Positions 18,634 to 27,500 of a stretch of 64,000 nucleotides of DNA are shown piece by piece; position 1 is the stretch's first letter; every line of letters starts with the position of its first letter. This DNA is from DYJK01 sp040755055. GTDB taxonomy: Bacteria > Bacteroidota > Ignavibacteria > Ignavibacteriales > Melioribacteraceae. Below the pieces are notes generated by a model. It did no database searches. It was given only the letters and a program-made list of their open reading frames with translations, and was not told the DNA's origin. The position numbers were made by a program, and so were the translations under genes. The stretch is from NCBI GenBank assembly GCA_040755055.1, contig JBFMBS010000006.1:103498-167497 (forward strand), given 5' to 3'.

Positions 18634-18869
18634 ATCTGCGAGGTAAAAAACCGGCTCTTCAATTTTTGAAACTATATTTCTCTTTCGAACGGAATTCCGG
18701 TTTTCTGCCGGATTTTGCCTCGCAAGACGCCAGCTTATTGAAATTAAATATGTTACAAGCATTTTGCTCTTTGAAAAATTGTTTGATTCTTAACAGTCGG
18801 TTCTAAAAAGTAACTTGCCTCGCAAAGCACCCTTTATTTTACTATATTTATTATAGTTACAACAACAGA
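18634..18869 (+). promoter_or_regulatory. CRISPR leader
   Basis: 236-base AT-rich region between cas2 and the first repeat, with no gene. It should hold the array promoter and the signals that direct integration to the first repeat. It contains TTGCCTCGCAAGACGCC at 18715-18731 and TTGCCTCGCAAAGCACC at 18815-18831, exactly 100 bp apart, and an inverted partial copy (TGCGAGGTAA, 18637-18646) right after the cas2 stop. Leader assignment follows from its position and from the degenerate repeat at the far end of the array. Confidence 0.75.
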
Positions 18870-20732
18870 GTTGTTTGGAATGTTCGTCTTAGATGAATTG
18901 TGACTTGTGACGTGGGTGATGCTAGCTATAAGAGCCAGCACAAAAGCCGTTGTTTGGAATGTTCGTCTTAGATGAATTGTGACCGGGCAGCGCTTTTCTG
19001 TCTCCAGACAGAAAAGGAAAGGTTGTTTGGAATGTTCGTCTTAGATGAATTGTGACTGAGATTTGGTGAAAAAATTTAGTAAATTTTTAAATTTCTTGTT
19101 GTTTGGAATGTTCGTCTTAGATGAATTGTGACTTACTGTTTTATGTTGAGAGAGGGAAAAAACAATGAATAGTTGTTTGGAATGTTCGTCTTAGATGAAT
19201 TGTGACATATATCCGACATCTCTTCCAAGTGCTTTTTGTGAAAGTTGTTTGGAATGTTCGTCTTAGATGAATTGTGACTTCCTAAATCTTCGTTCTCAGA
19301 TGTGGTGGCAGCTTCGGGTTGTTTGGAATGTTCGTCTTAGATGAATTGTGACCCATACCGGCTTTTTCTAATGAATAATTAATTCGTGGTTGTTTGGAAT
19401 GTTCGTCTTAGATGAATTGTGACTTGATTGACCCAACTTTAAAGCGGTTTGCCTTAAAGTGTTGTTTGGAATGTTCGTCTTAGATGAATTGTGACAATAT
19501 TTTCAAAAGTTTTGTCTTCTTGCATAGCTGAAAGTTGTTTGGAATGTTCGTCTTAGATGAATTGTGACTTTCTGGTTGTGTTTCGGTGTTCTCACCGATT
19601 CCATGTTGTTTGGAATGTTCGTCTTAGATGAATTGTGACCTGTTTTATTTCCTTGATGTGGTACACAAAAGTATCTGGTTGTTGTTGTTTGGAATGTTCG
19701 TCTTAGATGAATTGTGACGATATAAAAAAGTTGTAAACGACATAAAACCTCCTTGTTGTTTGGAATGTTCGTCTTAGATGAATTGTGACTTTGTTGGGTT
19801 ACCACAAATATAAGCAGTCCCTTCGTTGTTTGGAATGTTCGTCTTAGATGAATTGTGACTTGAGACAATCCATGTGTATTTTTGAAGAGAACGAGTTGTT
19901 TGGAATGTTCGTCTTAGATGAATTGTGACTGATGCCAGGCAGTTCCCAAAATTCCCGGTGTTTTAGGTTGTTTGGAATGTTCGTCTTAGATGAATTGTGA
20001 CATAGCTTAATACCTGATTAACAGATGTACCATTTACTGGTTGTTTGGAATGTTCGTCTTAGATGAATTGTGACCACCTCGGAGATTATCTACTGCTATG
20101 TCAGCTCCGACGTTGTTTGGAATGTTCGTCTTAGATGAATTGTGACCAAAATTTCTTTTTTGGTAGTTGGCATATCTAATGAGAGTTGTTTGGAATGTTC
20201 GTCTTAGATGAATTGTGACTTCAGCCGTTTTGGTTGATCGGTCTGAAATTGTACATCAAGTTGTTTGGAATGTTCGTCTTAGATGAATTGTGACAAACTC
20301 TTTGCGCAGTTTCGAACACAAGATTCTTCTTCGTTGTTTGGAATGTTCGTCTTAGATGAATTGTGACTTTTTTCTTTCACCTTTTTTGTCTTTTCTCCTT
20401 TTTTGTTGTTTGGAATGTTCGTCTTAGATGAATTGTGACCTAAAGAATCTTGCAGAGTTAAAAATGTCTCAACTGAGTGTTGTTTGGAATGTTCGTCTTA
20501 GATGAATTGTGACAAAAATCAATATAGATATTCTAAAAATTCATACTACTGTGTTGTTTGGAATGTTCGTCTTAGATGAATTGTGACACTTGTCTCATTT
20601 TTAATCTCCGTGTTATTAAAAAAAAATGTTGTTTGGAATGTTCGTCTTAGATGAATTGTGACTAAGAAGATTCTGGAGAAATTACCCAAAACTTAAGGTT
20701 GTTTGGAATGTTCGTCTTAGATGAATTGTCCC
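18870..20732 (+). CRISPR. Type III-B CRISPR array, 26 repeats and 25 spacers
   Basis: Direct repeat of 35 bp, beginning GTTGTTTGGAATGTT and ending GAATTGTGAC, at starts 18870, 18949, 19022, 19098, 19172, 19244, 19318, 19389, 19461, 19534, 19605, 19684, 19755, 19825, 19895, 19967, 20040, 20112, 20185, 20260, 20333, 20405, 20479, 20553, 20628 and 20698. Spacers are 35-44 bp, mostly 35-40. All repeats look identical except the last, whose final GAC reads CCC. Transcription should be on the plus strand: the array follows the cas genes, the decayed repeat is distal, and the repeat 3' end ATTGTGAC resembles the ATTGAAAC-type 8-nt handle of type III crRNAs. Length variation fits 3' trimming and RT-type acquisition. 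Confidence 0.98.
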
Positions 20733-20754
20733 GATACGGCTACCGCCTATCGGG
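20730..20754. repeat. Palindromic element fused to the last CRISPR repeat
   Basis: CCCGATA..GGC pairs with GCCTATCGGG (one bulged base, short loop). The element begins exactly where the terminal repeat loses its GAC end. A second short hairpin, GCAACTGAAGTTGC, follows at 20760-20773. CCCGAT/ATCGGG hairpins also occur in the intergenic repeat at 55429-55442, so this is probably a dispersed repeat that invaded the array end. It may also terminate the pre-crRNA. Confidence 0.6.
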
Positions 20755-21238
20755 ATTTCGCAACTGAAGTTGCTCAATGATTAGCGCTCAAATATTTTAT
20801 ATTGCGTAAGGAATGCTTGCCCGCCGTAGCGAAGCGGAGGAGGGTTCGTCTGAAAAACGTGAGACGCGATCCGCAAGATGTGAGAGGTAAATTATAATAT
20901 AAATCTATTGTTAATCGTTTTGTTGATGAAAAGTTTTTTATTTATAGCGGTTTACTTTTCACGTAAGAGAATGATTGTCCTTGACAGATTGTGACTTTTG
21001 TTTAGTATATCTTTTATTAATTTAACAAGCAACTATGTTGTAAGGATGCTTGCCAACCATAGTGAAGCAAAGGGGGCATATCCGTTATAGGTGAATTTGT
21101 TTGGTCGAATCGACGTCCGTCAAACTAACGACGGGCAAGCTTCGACCTACATATGTTTAATTACTATCCGTCAGAAAAATGGAACTATGAAAGGAGAAAA
21201 AAAGTAAAACGTGATGCACTAAAAAAGGAGGTGAATAA
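20755..21238. other. Non-coding region after the CRISPR array
   Basis: About 480 bases without a credible gene. Contents seen: two diverged copies of a GTAAGG(A)ATGCTTGCC element (20806-20844 and 21040-21076), a stretch resembling a decayed CRISPR repeat (20969-20995, ending ATTGTGAC), and a hairpin GGTCGAA/TTCGACC (21103-21147) with an inner CCGTC/GACGG stem. Close to the next gene there is a strong AAGGAGGTG ribosome-binding site at 21225-21233. No promoter boxes were recognised. Confidence 0.5.
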
Positions 21239-22024
21239 TTGAACAAAAATTTTACAAATCGTTATTCGCGGCGGTCATTCATAGCGTTGCTTTCCGGTTT
21301 GTTTGCTTTACCTTTGTTCAACAAATGTCAAACACTACTACCAACTGAAACCGATCTAGCAGATTCAAATTCACAAGACAAAATTCAACTTACATCGGAT
21401 GTTAAGTTAGAAGGAACAGAGAAAGAAATTGCAGATACTGTTCGAAACCAATTTCAGTTCCTACGCGCACTTGCAGAGAAGCGCGGTACGGTAAAAACAA
21501 TCGGTTACAGAACAAATAATAAGGTTTCAGAATTAAAGATTTCCATTCGGAAGGATAAACTTGTTAATTACCCTTATGTCCGTCTTCAAAAAACAAATGG
21601 AGAAACTGCAAATCTGTTATGGGGTATATCGGGTATATATCCTTCTATTAAACTCGCCGATAATAGCGGTAAGACATTAAAGGTAAACGGTAAAACAATG
21701 GAGTTTGCTTTAAAGAAATCCACATCAGATAAAACTCCTGGTGACTGGCTTCTGCTTGGGATAAAAATATTAGCAGCGGCGCTTTTAATTTGGCTTGGTG
21801 CAACTATCTTTAAATATGTTCTCGCTGCAATTGCATTCATTGCTTTTAATGCGATGATACTTGCTGTAGTTATAATAGGTGTCTCAGCATTAATCACTGT
21901 TATTAAGTGGATATTTCAAAGGGCCGGCTGGAATATTGATGTTGTTAAATCTTACTTTAATAAATCAGTAGATGAGATAATTGAATTACTTTTGAAAGTT
22001 CAGAATTATGTTTTAGCCGGATAA
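21239..22024 (+). CDS. Unrecognised exported membrane protein with twin-arginine signal
   Basis: 261 residues; I do not recognise the family. The N-terminus reads RYSRRSFIALLSGLFALPLF, matching a twin-arginine (SRRxF) export signal, followed by a cysteine (NKC) that is not in a good lipobox. Residues about 35-165 form a soluble domain rich in charged residues (EKEIADTVRNQFQFLRALAE). Two or three hydrophobic segments lie at about 170-225 (LLLGIKILAAALLIWLGATI onward), then an amphipathic tail. The start is TTG, chosen because AAGGAGG sits seven bases upstream; no in-frame ATG fits. It lies just beyond the CRISPR array on the same strand. Nothing in its sequence ties it to CRISPR, so a defence link is only positional. 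Confidence 0.65.
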   Translation: MNKNFTNRYSRRSFIALLSGLFALPLFNKCQTLLPTETDLADSNSQDKIQLTSDVKLEGTEKEIADTVRNQFQFLRALAEKRGTVKTIGYRTNNKVSELKISIRKDKLVNYPYVRLQKTNGETANLLWGISGIYPSIKLADNSGKTLKVNGKTMEFALKKSTSDKTPGDWLLLGIKILAAALLIWLGATIFKYVLAAIAFIAFNAMILAVVIIGVSALITVIKWIFQRAGWNIDVVKSYFNKSVDEIIELLLKVQNYVLAG

Positions 22025-22032
22025 TAAACGTA

Positions 22033-22087
22033 GAGCAGATTTTTAATCTGCTCTTATATTTTTAAACTCAGATTAAAAATCCGAGTT
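22033..22087 (+). terminator. Double hairpin between convergent genes
   Basis: GAGCAGATT (22033-22041) pairs perfectly with AATCTGCTC (22045-22053). A second stem, AACTC-GATT (22065-22074) with AATC-GAGTT (22078-22087) and one mismatch, is followed by a T-run (ACTTTTTT) on the plus strand. It sits between the convergent plus-strand 21239 and minus-strand 22099 genes and probably serves both. Confidence 0.65.
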
Positions 22088-22098
22088 ACTTTTTTGAG

Positions 22099-24477
22099 TT
22101 ACTTACTTTCGATAATTTCAATTTCGTATAAGAGTGTGCTGTTAGGAGAAATTACGAACCTTTTTTTGCCGGTCTCATACTTTCCATAAAACCCGTTATT
22201 GACGCCGTAACCTAATTCAGCCGGAAGAACTATAATTCTCTTTTCACCAGGTTTCATGCCGGCAATCATTTCATCAAATCCGGGATTAATTTTTGTTGTG
22301 CCGATTTTGTAAATAAATTCTTGAGGTGTGTTGCCGAAATCAGGTTTTCCTTCATATGCTGTGCTTACAAATGAAAGTTTGTCAATCAACACCTTGCCTG
22401 AATATCTAACTAATAAAGAATCACCTTCTTTTGGTTTTTCTCCGGTTCCTTCGCTTATGATTTTGTATTTAATTCCGTTGGGAGTCTCAATTAAGCCGGG
22501 AATATTTTTGTTAATCCATCCAGCTTCATCCTTTATTCTCTTTTCATAATTTATCTTAACTTTTTCTTTTGCATCATCGACCATTTTGCGGAATGACTCA
22601 TCGGTAACTTTAAAGTTATTTGCCTTATCACCTATCCGGGTAATGTTTACACTTTTTATTGTATCGCCTTGAACAATTTTATTTACAACATCCATTCCTT
22701 CAACAACATAACCGAACAGAGTATAATTACCATCAAGATAAGAGCGGTCGCCGAGCGTAATATAAAACTGGCTTCCGTTTGTATGCGGACCGGCATTAGC
22801 CATTCCAAACATACCGGCTTTGTTATGACTTAATCCCGGATAAATCTCGTTAGGAAATTCATAACCGGGTCCTTCCACACTATCCAGGTTTGCCGGTGAA
22901 CCGGCTTGTATTACATGTCCCGGTACAACGCGGTGCCAAATACTTCCGTTGAAATACGGTTTGCCTTCGGCAACCGCAGCGTTTTTAATTTTCCCTTCTG
23001 CAAGTCCAATAAAATTTGCAACTGTCATAGGTACATTTTCATAATCTAATTTTAATGTGATCCTTCCCTTGTTGGTGTTTAAATCTGCATAGATACCATC
23101 CGGCAAAAACGTACCATCACGCGGAAGCAATTTATCGAGGTTCGCGATTTGATATGCTATCAATGCAATTACCATCGCAGATTGTTCTTGCGCATCCGGG
23201 ATTGCTTGGTCGTAAGTATCGATAGTTGTGTGCCATGTGGTTCCATATTTGTGCGGACCCTCAGTACGGAGCCATGGTGCCGGAACACCTTCCATGTTAA
23301 ACGAATGACTATCGGTACCGCCGCGCCCGGCTTTGCGGAACATTCCACCTTCTGTAAATTTAAATGGATATGTTAAATCAATTTTTTCGATAGGTTCGAT
23401 AACCGGTTTTAAAACATCATACATAACTTTCGGTACATTGAATGAAACTACCGGGTTGGTGCCGCTATCATGATTCAGCATTACGGAAATTTTATCAAGT
23501 TTATCTTTGTTCTTTTTCACCCACGCTTTTGAACCGAGCAGACCTCTTTCTTCGGCAGCGTAAAGTTGGATCATAATAGTTCTTTTCGGTTTTGCACCCG
23601 AAGCAGCCAACAATCTGATTGCTTCCATCATCCGTGCAGAACCCGACCCGTTATCAACTGCACCGGCTGCGTGATCGTAAGAATCGAGATGCGCTCCAAG
23701 AATAACATACTCGTCAGGAAATTCTGTTCCCGGGATCCAGCCGATTACATTGTGGTATTTAACCGGTCCTTGTTTGAAGTGATTCCTGATATCAAATTCG
23801 AGTATAACTTCTTTTCCGTTTTGGATAAGTTCTTTTATTTCGTTGTATTGATGATCGATCAGTTTTATATCCGGCAATTTAGGGAGATCGTTCCATGAAT
23901 TTATATTTCTATCATCAAAGAGTCTGAATGGATTTTTTGTTAGTTGGATAGTGCCAAGCGCGCCGTATTCAATTAATTTTTTTGTAAAACTTGTGACAGA
24001 ATCACGATCGCGTGGATAACCGTTATTCTCGCCATCAATTAAAACCCATGCACCCCTGGTTTTTTCTTTTATCGAATCGGGTGATGCAGTTGAAGGGATG
24101 TAAATTACACGACCATTCTGTTTTCCCTTTGTGCCGGCTGTGTATGCCGGTGTTCCAAACTCTAAATATTTTTCAGTTGGTGCAATCATTTTACCGAACC
24201 AGGGACCACGGTTAAAACCGACGGGTACTTCGCCGGCTTCGTCAAGTTCACCTTGCAGACCCCAGGATTTGAATTCGTTCAGAGCCCAGTCGGCAGCATT
24301 GGTATAAGCGTCCGAGCCGGTTTGTCTGCCGCCGAAAATGTTGCAGAGAAAATCTAAATGCTGCATCGCTCTGTTATCCGTTTTGCCGAGCTCTATAATT
24401 TTTTGAAATACTTGATCTTGTTGTTGTGCTTGAAGTGAGATTGTAACGATGAATAAAAACAGATAGAATCTCTTCAT
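22099..24477 (-). CDS. Exported M28 peptidase-cyclophilin-FKBP fusion
   Basis: 792-residue exported protein with three catalytic modules. Signal peptide MKRFYLFLFIVTISLQAQ (residues 1-18). Residues about 40-450 are an M28 zinc aminopeptidase, with GAHLDSYDHAAGAVDNGSGS holding the H-x-D and second-metal D ligands and AEERGLLGSKAW the catalytic glutamates. Residues about 460-615 are a cyclophilin-type prolyl isomerase (GSIWHRVVPGHVIQAGSP, GMANAGPHTNGSQFYITLGD). Residues about 670-792 are an FKBP-type isomerase (EGDSLLVRYSGK, GMKPGEKRIIVLPAELGYG). A GGAG site precedes the ATG. It would cleave N-terminal residues from peptides and isomerise X-Pro bonds in the periplasm or outside. Two isomerase folds plus a peptidase in one chain is unusual. 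Confidence 0.92.
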   Translation of the reverse strand: MKRFYLFLFIVTISLQAQQQDQVFQKIIELGKTDNRAMQHLDFLCNIFGGRQTGSDAYTNAADWALNEFKSWGLQGELDEAGEVPVGFNRGPWFGKMIAPTEKYLEFGTPAYTAGTKGKQNGRVIYIPSTASPDSIKEKTRGAWVLIDGENNGYPRDRDSVTSFTKKLIEYGALGTIQLTKNPFRLFDDRNINSWNDLPKLPDIKLIDHQYNEIKELIQNGKEVILEFDIRNHFKQGPVKYHNVIGWIPGTEFPDEYVILGAHLDSYDHAAGAVDNGSGSARMMEAIRLLAASGAKPKRTIMIQLYAAEERGLLGSKAWVKKNKDKLDKISVMLNHDSGTNPVVSFNVPKVMYDVLKPVIEPIEKIDLTYPFKFTEGGMFRKAGRGGTDSHSFNMEGVPAPWLRTEGPHKYGTTWHTTIDTYDQAIPDAQEQSAMVIALIAYQIANLDKLLPRDGTFLPDGIYADLNTNKGRITLKLDYENVPMTVANFIGLAEGKIKNAAVAEGKPYFNGSIWHRVVPGHVIQAGSPANLDSVEGPGYEFPNEIYPGLSHNKAGMFGMANAGPHTNGSQFYITLGDRSYLDGNYTLFGYVVEGMDVVNKIVQGDTIKSVNITRIGDKANNFKVTDESFRKMVDDAKEKVKINYEKRIKDEAGWINKNIPGLIETPNGIKYKIISEGTGEKPKEGDSLLVRYSGKVLIDKLSFVSTAYEGKPDFGNTPQEFIYKIGTTKINPGFDEMIAGMKPGEKRIIVLPAELGYGVNNGFYGKYETGKKRFVISPNSTLLYEIEIIESK

Positions 24478-24595
24478 TGTTCTTCTCCGGTTGATGGATA
24501 TTTTAATTAACTACAAATTAAAAAAAACATGGATGCATGGAAAGTAATCTTTGGTTATATTGAAAACAAAATATTTGCCAATCTGCTTCCGAAAA

Positions 24596-27500
24596 ATGCG
24601 ATTCAAATATTCTATAGTAATCCTTCTATTACTTTCTTCGATTTTATATTCACAAACCGGGGCATCGCTAACATTCAGCGAAGTAATGTTCAGACCAACT
24701 GAAACAAATGGTGAGTTCGTAGAAATCTATAATACATCATCAAGCGAGACTATCGATCTTACAAATTTTAAAATAAAATATTACACATCAGCTAATGATG
24801 TAGTCATTTCTTTTATCGGCGGAACCTTAATTGGTCCCGGTGAATATGCAGTTGTAATTGAGAACGATTACAATTATTCAGGAAGTGTTTATGAGTCTTT
24901 GATTCCACCGGGTGTTATTGTATTAAAAACAACCGATGGTGCTTTTGGTTCATCGGGTATGGCTAATACAACAAGCCGGCCGGTTTATTTATATAACGCT
25001 ACAAATGAATTAATTGATACTTACACTTATTCGGCAAATAATGATGAAGGTTATTCGGACGAAAAGATTTTCATTACTAAAGATAACACTCCGGCAAACT
25101 GGGCAAATTCATCAGCAGAACACGGTACGCCGGGCAAAGAAAACAGTGTCACCCCAAAACTTTATAATCTTTTATTTGAGTCGCTTACTTTTTTACCGCC
25201 GAAGCCGGAAGAAAATGAAAATATTGAGCTCACCTATACAATAAAAAATGTTGGAGTAGCTACTGCTCAAAACTATACTGTTAAATTGTATTATGATGAA
25301 AATGGGAATGGTATTGCAGAAGCAAGCGAAGAAATATTTTCCGCCGATTACAGTTCGTTAGCATATAACAATACACAAGCCGGGATACATAACTTTTCTG
25401 CCCCATCGGTAGGTAACCACTCTATAATCGGTATTGTTATTTTTTCGCTTGATGAGGATGAAAGCAATAATAGTTTAACAACCGGTATTGAAGTGTATCC
25501 TAAATCGGGTTCTTACAACGATATTGTGATTAATGAAATAATGTATGCGCCAACCTCTCCAGAACCTGAATGGATAGAACTTTATAACCGGTCTGCTGGA
25601 ACGATAAATCTGAAAGATTGGGAAATAGGTGATAACACATCTACGGTCAAGATTTCAAATTCCGATCTGTTCTTGGAATCAAACGCATATTTAGTTTTAA
25701 GCGATAACCAAATTATCGATAGTCTTTATGAAATAACATCGCAATTGATTGTACTTGGCTTGCCAAGTTTTAATAATACCGGCGATGACGTAATATTAAA
25801 AAGTTACACCGACAGAACAATCGACAGCGTAAAATATAATTCCAACTGGGGAGGAAGTGAAGGTGGAAAATCATTAGAGAGAAAAGATGTTAACGGATCG
25901 TCGCTCGATTCAGCCAACTGGGCTTCTGCAAATTTAACCAAAGGTGGAACTCCCGGTCTAAGCAACTCTGTTGTCCCGGTACAATTTGATTTGAACCTAT
26001 CTTTTATAGAAGCATTACCGGCAGAACCAATTGTTGGTGATACAATAGAAATTTTTGCAACTGTAGAAAATATCGGAACAAACGATATTGGTAATTACAC
26101 GGTTTCATTTTATGAAGATGTCGATGGAGATTCTTTAGCAGACGTTGAAGAATTATTCTCTGAAATTAATAATGTAGGTCTTGCTGCCGGCAGTTCTATA
26201 ATTATTTTGTCTGACATTATTGCTGCGGAAAGCAGAGCTTACAATTTTATTGTTGTTGTCACATCGCCCGAAGATATTAATCCGTCTAATAATCAATCTT
26301 CGCTGAGTATTGATGTTGCCGAGATACCGGCGGATAAATATGATTTGGTGATCAACGAAATTATGTATGCACCAGGCGGTGATGAACCCGAGTGGGTTGA
26401 AATTTATAACCGCTCCGATAGAGAATTAAATCTGAATGGCTGGAGAATCGGCGATAACTCATCAACCGTAGCTATAAGTACGGGTGATTATAATTTAAGT
26501 CCCCAAGATTATTTGGTAATTACAAAAGATTCATCGATTGTAAATTACTATAGTCACGGTATCGTTCTATTGGAAAAATCTTTGCCGGTGTTTAGCAACA
26601 CCGGTGATGATGTTATACTCCGTGATAATTCTAACAGAACAATAGATAGTTTGAAGTATAGCTCGTCATGGGGTGGAAACAGCGGCGGAAGGTCATTAGA
26701 ACGTATTGATGTTGATGCTTCTTCGACGCAATCAACAAATTGGGGAACGTCAATTGGTAATTCGAGGGCAACTCCATCTTTAGAGAATTCTATAACACAG
26801 AAAGATTATGATGTTGCAATAGTATCATTAACAAGTCCGCAAAATCCGGCAGAGGTTGGAAAACCGATTATTATAAATGTAGAAGTAAAAAATAATGGTA
26901 AACTGAACGCTGAAAATATAAGCGTTGAACTTTACAATGATTCAAACAGCAATTCTATCCCGGAACCTGATGAATTAATTGACAACATTGTAATATTTGA
27001 ATTGACCCCAGGTGATGTTGGCTCTCTTCAGTTTACATCGTTTCAAATTGTGTTAGGTGAAAACAGAATTATTGCTGCCGCCGCAATTCTTAACGATCAA
27101 TTTTTAGATAACAATACTTCTTATTTGAGTGTTGCCGGTGTTGTGTTTAGCGAGCAGCGCGGCGACTTAGTAATAAACGAAATTATGTACGCGCCTAATT
27201 CGCCAGAACCGGAGTGGGTTGAGATTTACAACAACACAGATAACACGATAGACCTGAAAGGTTATCAAATAGCCGATAATACAACCAAAACAAAAATATT
27301 CAATGATTCATTTTTGCTTCTCTCAAATGATTACCTTGTTATTGCTAAGGACAGTTCTATTCTGCTAAAACATACAGATATACAGAATTTACATGTAAGT
27401 GAATTTGCAACACTGAACAATACATCCGATGATGTTGTGTTATATGATTCATTGGATCGGGTTATTGATTCCGTGTTTTACAAATCAATATGGGGAGGAA

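Noticed and set aside
19503..19868. Open reading frame on the minus strand across the array (repeated VTIHLRRTFQTT)
   Set aside because: It is made of CRISPR repeats whose unit happens to stay open; there is no start signal and its period equals the array period.
18905..20697. Most spacers have at least one open frame in reverse complement
   Set aside because: For 35-40 bases and three frames this is expected by chance, so it is not used as evidence of mRNA origin; only spacers with a ribosome-binding site plus ATG pattern were noted.
20844..20851. GTTCGTCT matching the core of the CRISPR repeat
   Set aside because: Only eight bases match and the flanks differ; likely chance.
20806..21076. 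A second CRISPR array after the first
   Set aside because: There are only two diverged GTAAGG..ATGCTTGCC copies 234 bp apart and one repeat-like stretch; no regular spacing.
21239..22024. Calling the membrane protein a CRISPR accessory gene
   Set aside because: Only proximity supports it; it is kept as a candidate in the findings, not in the annotation.
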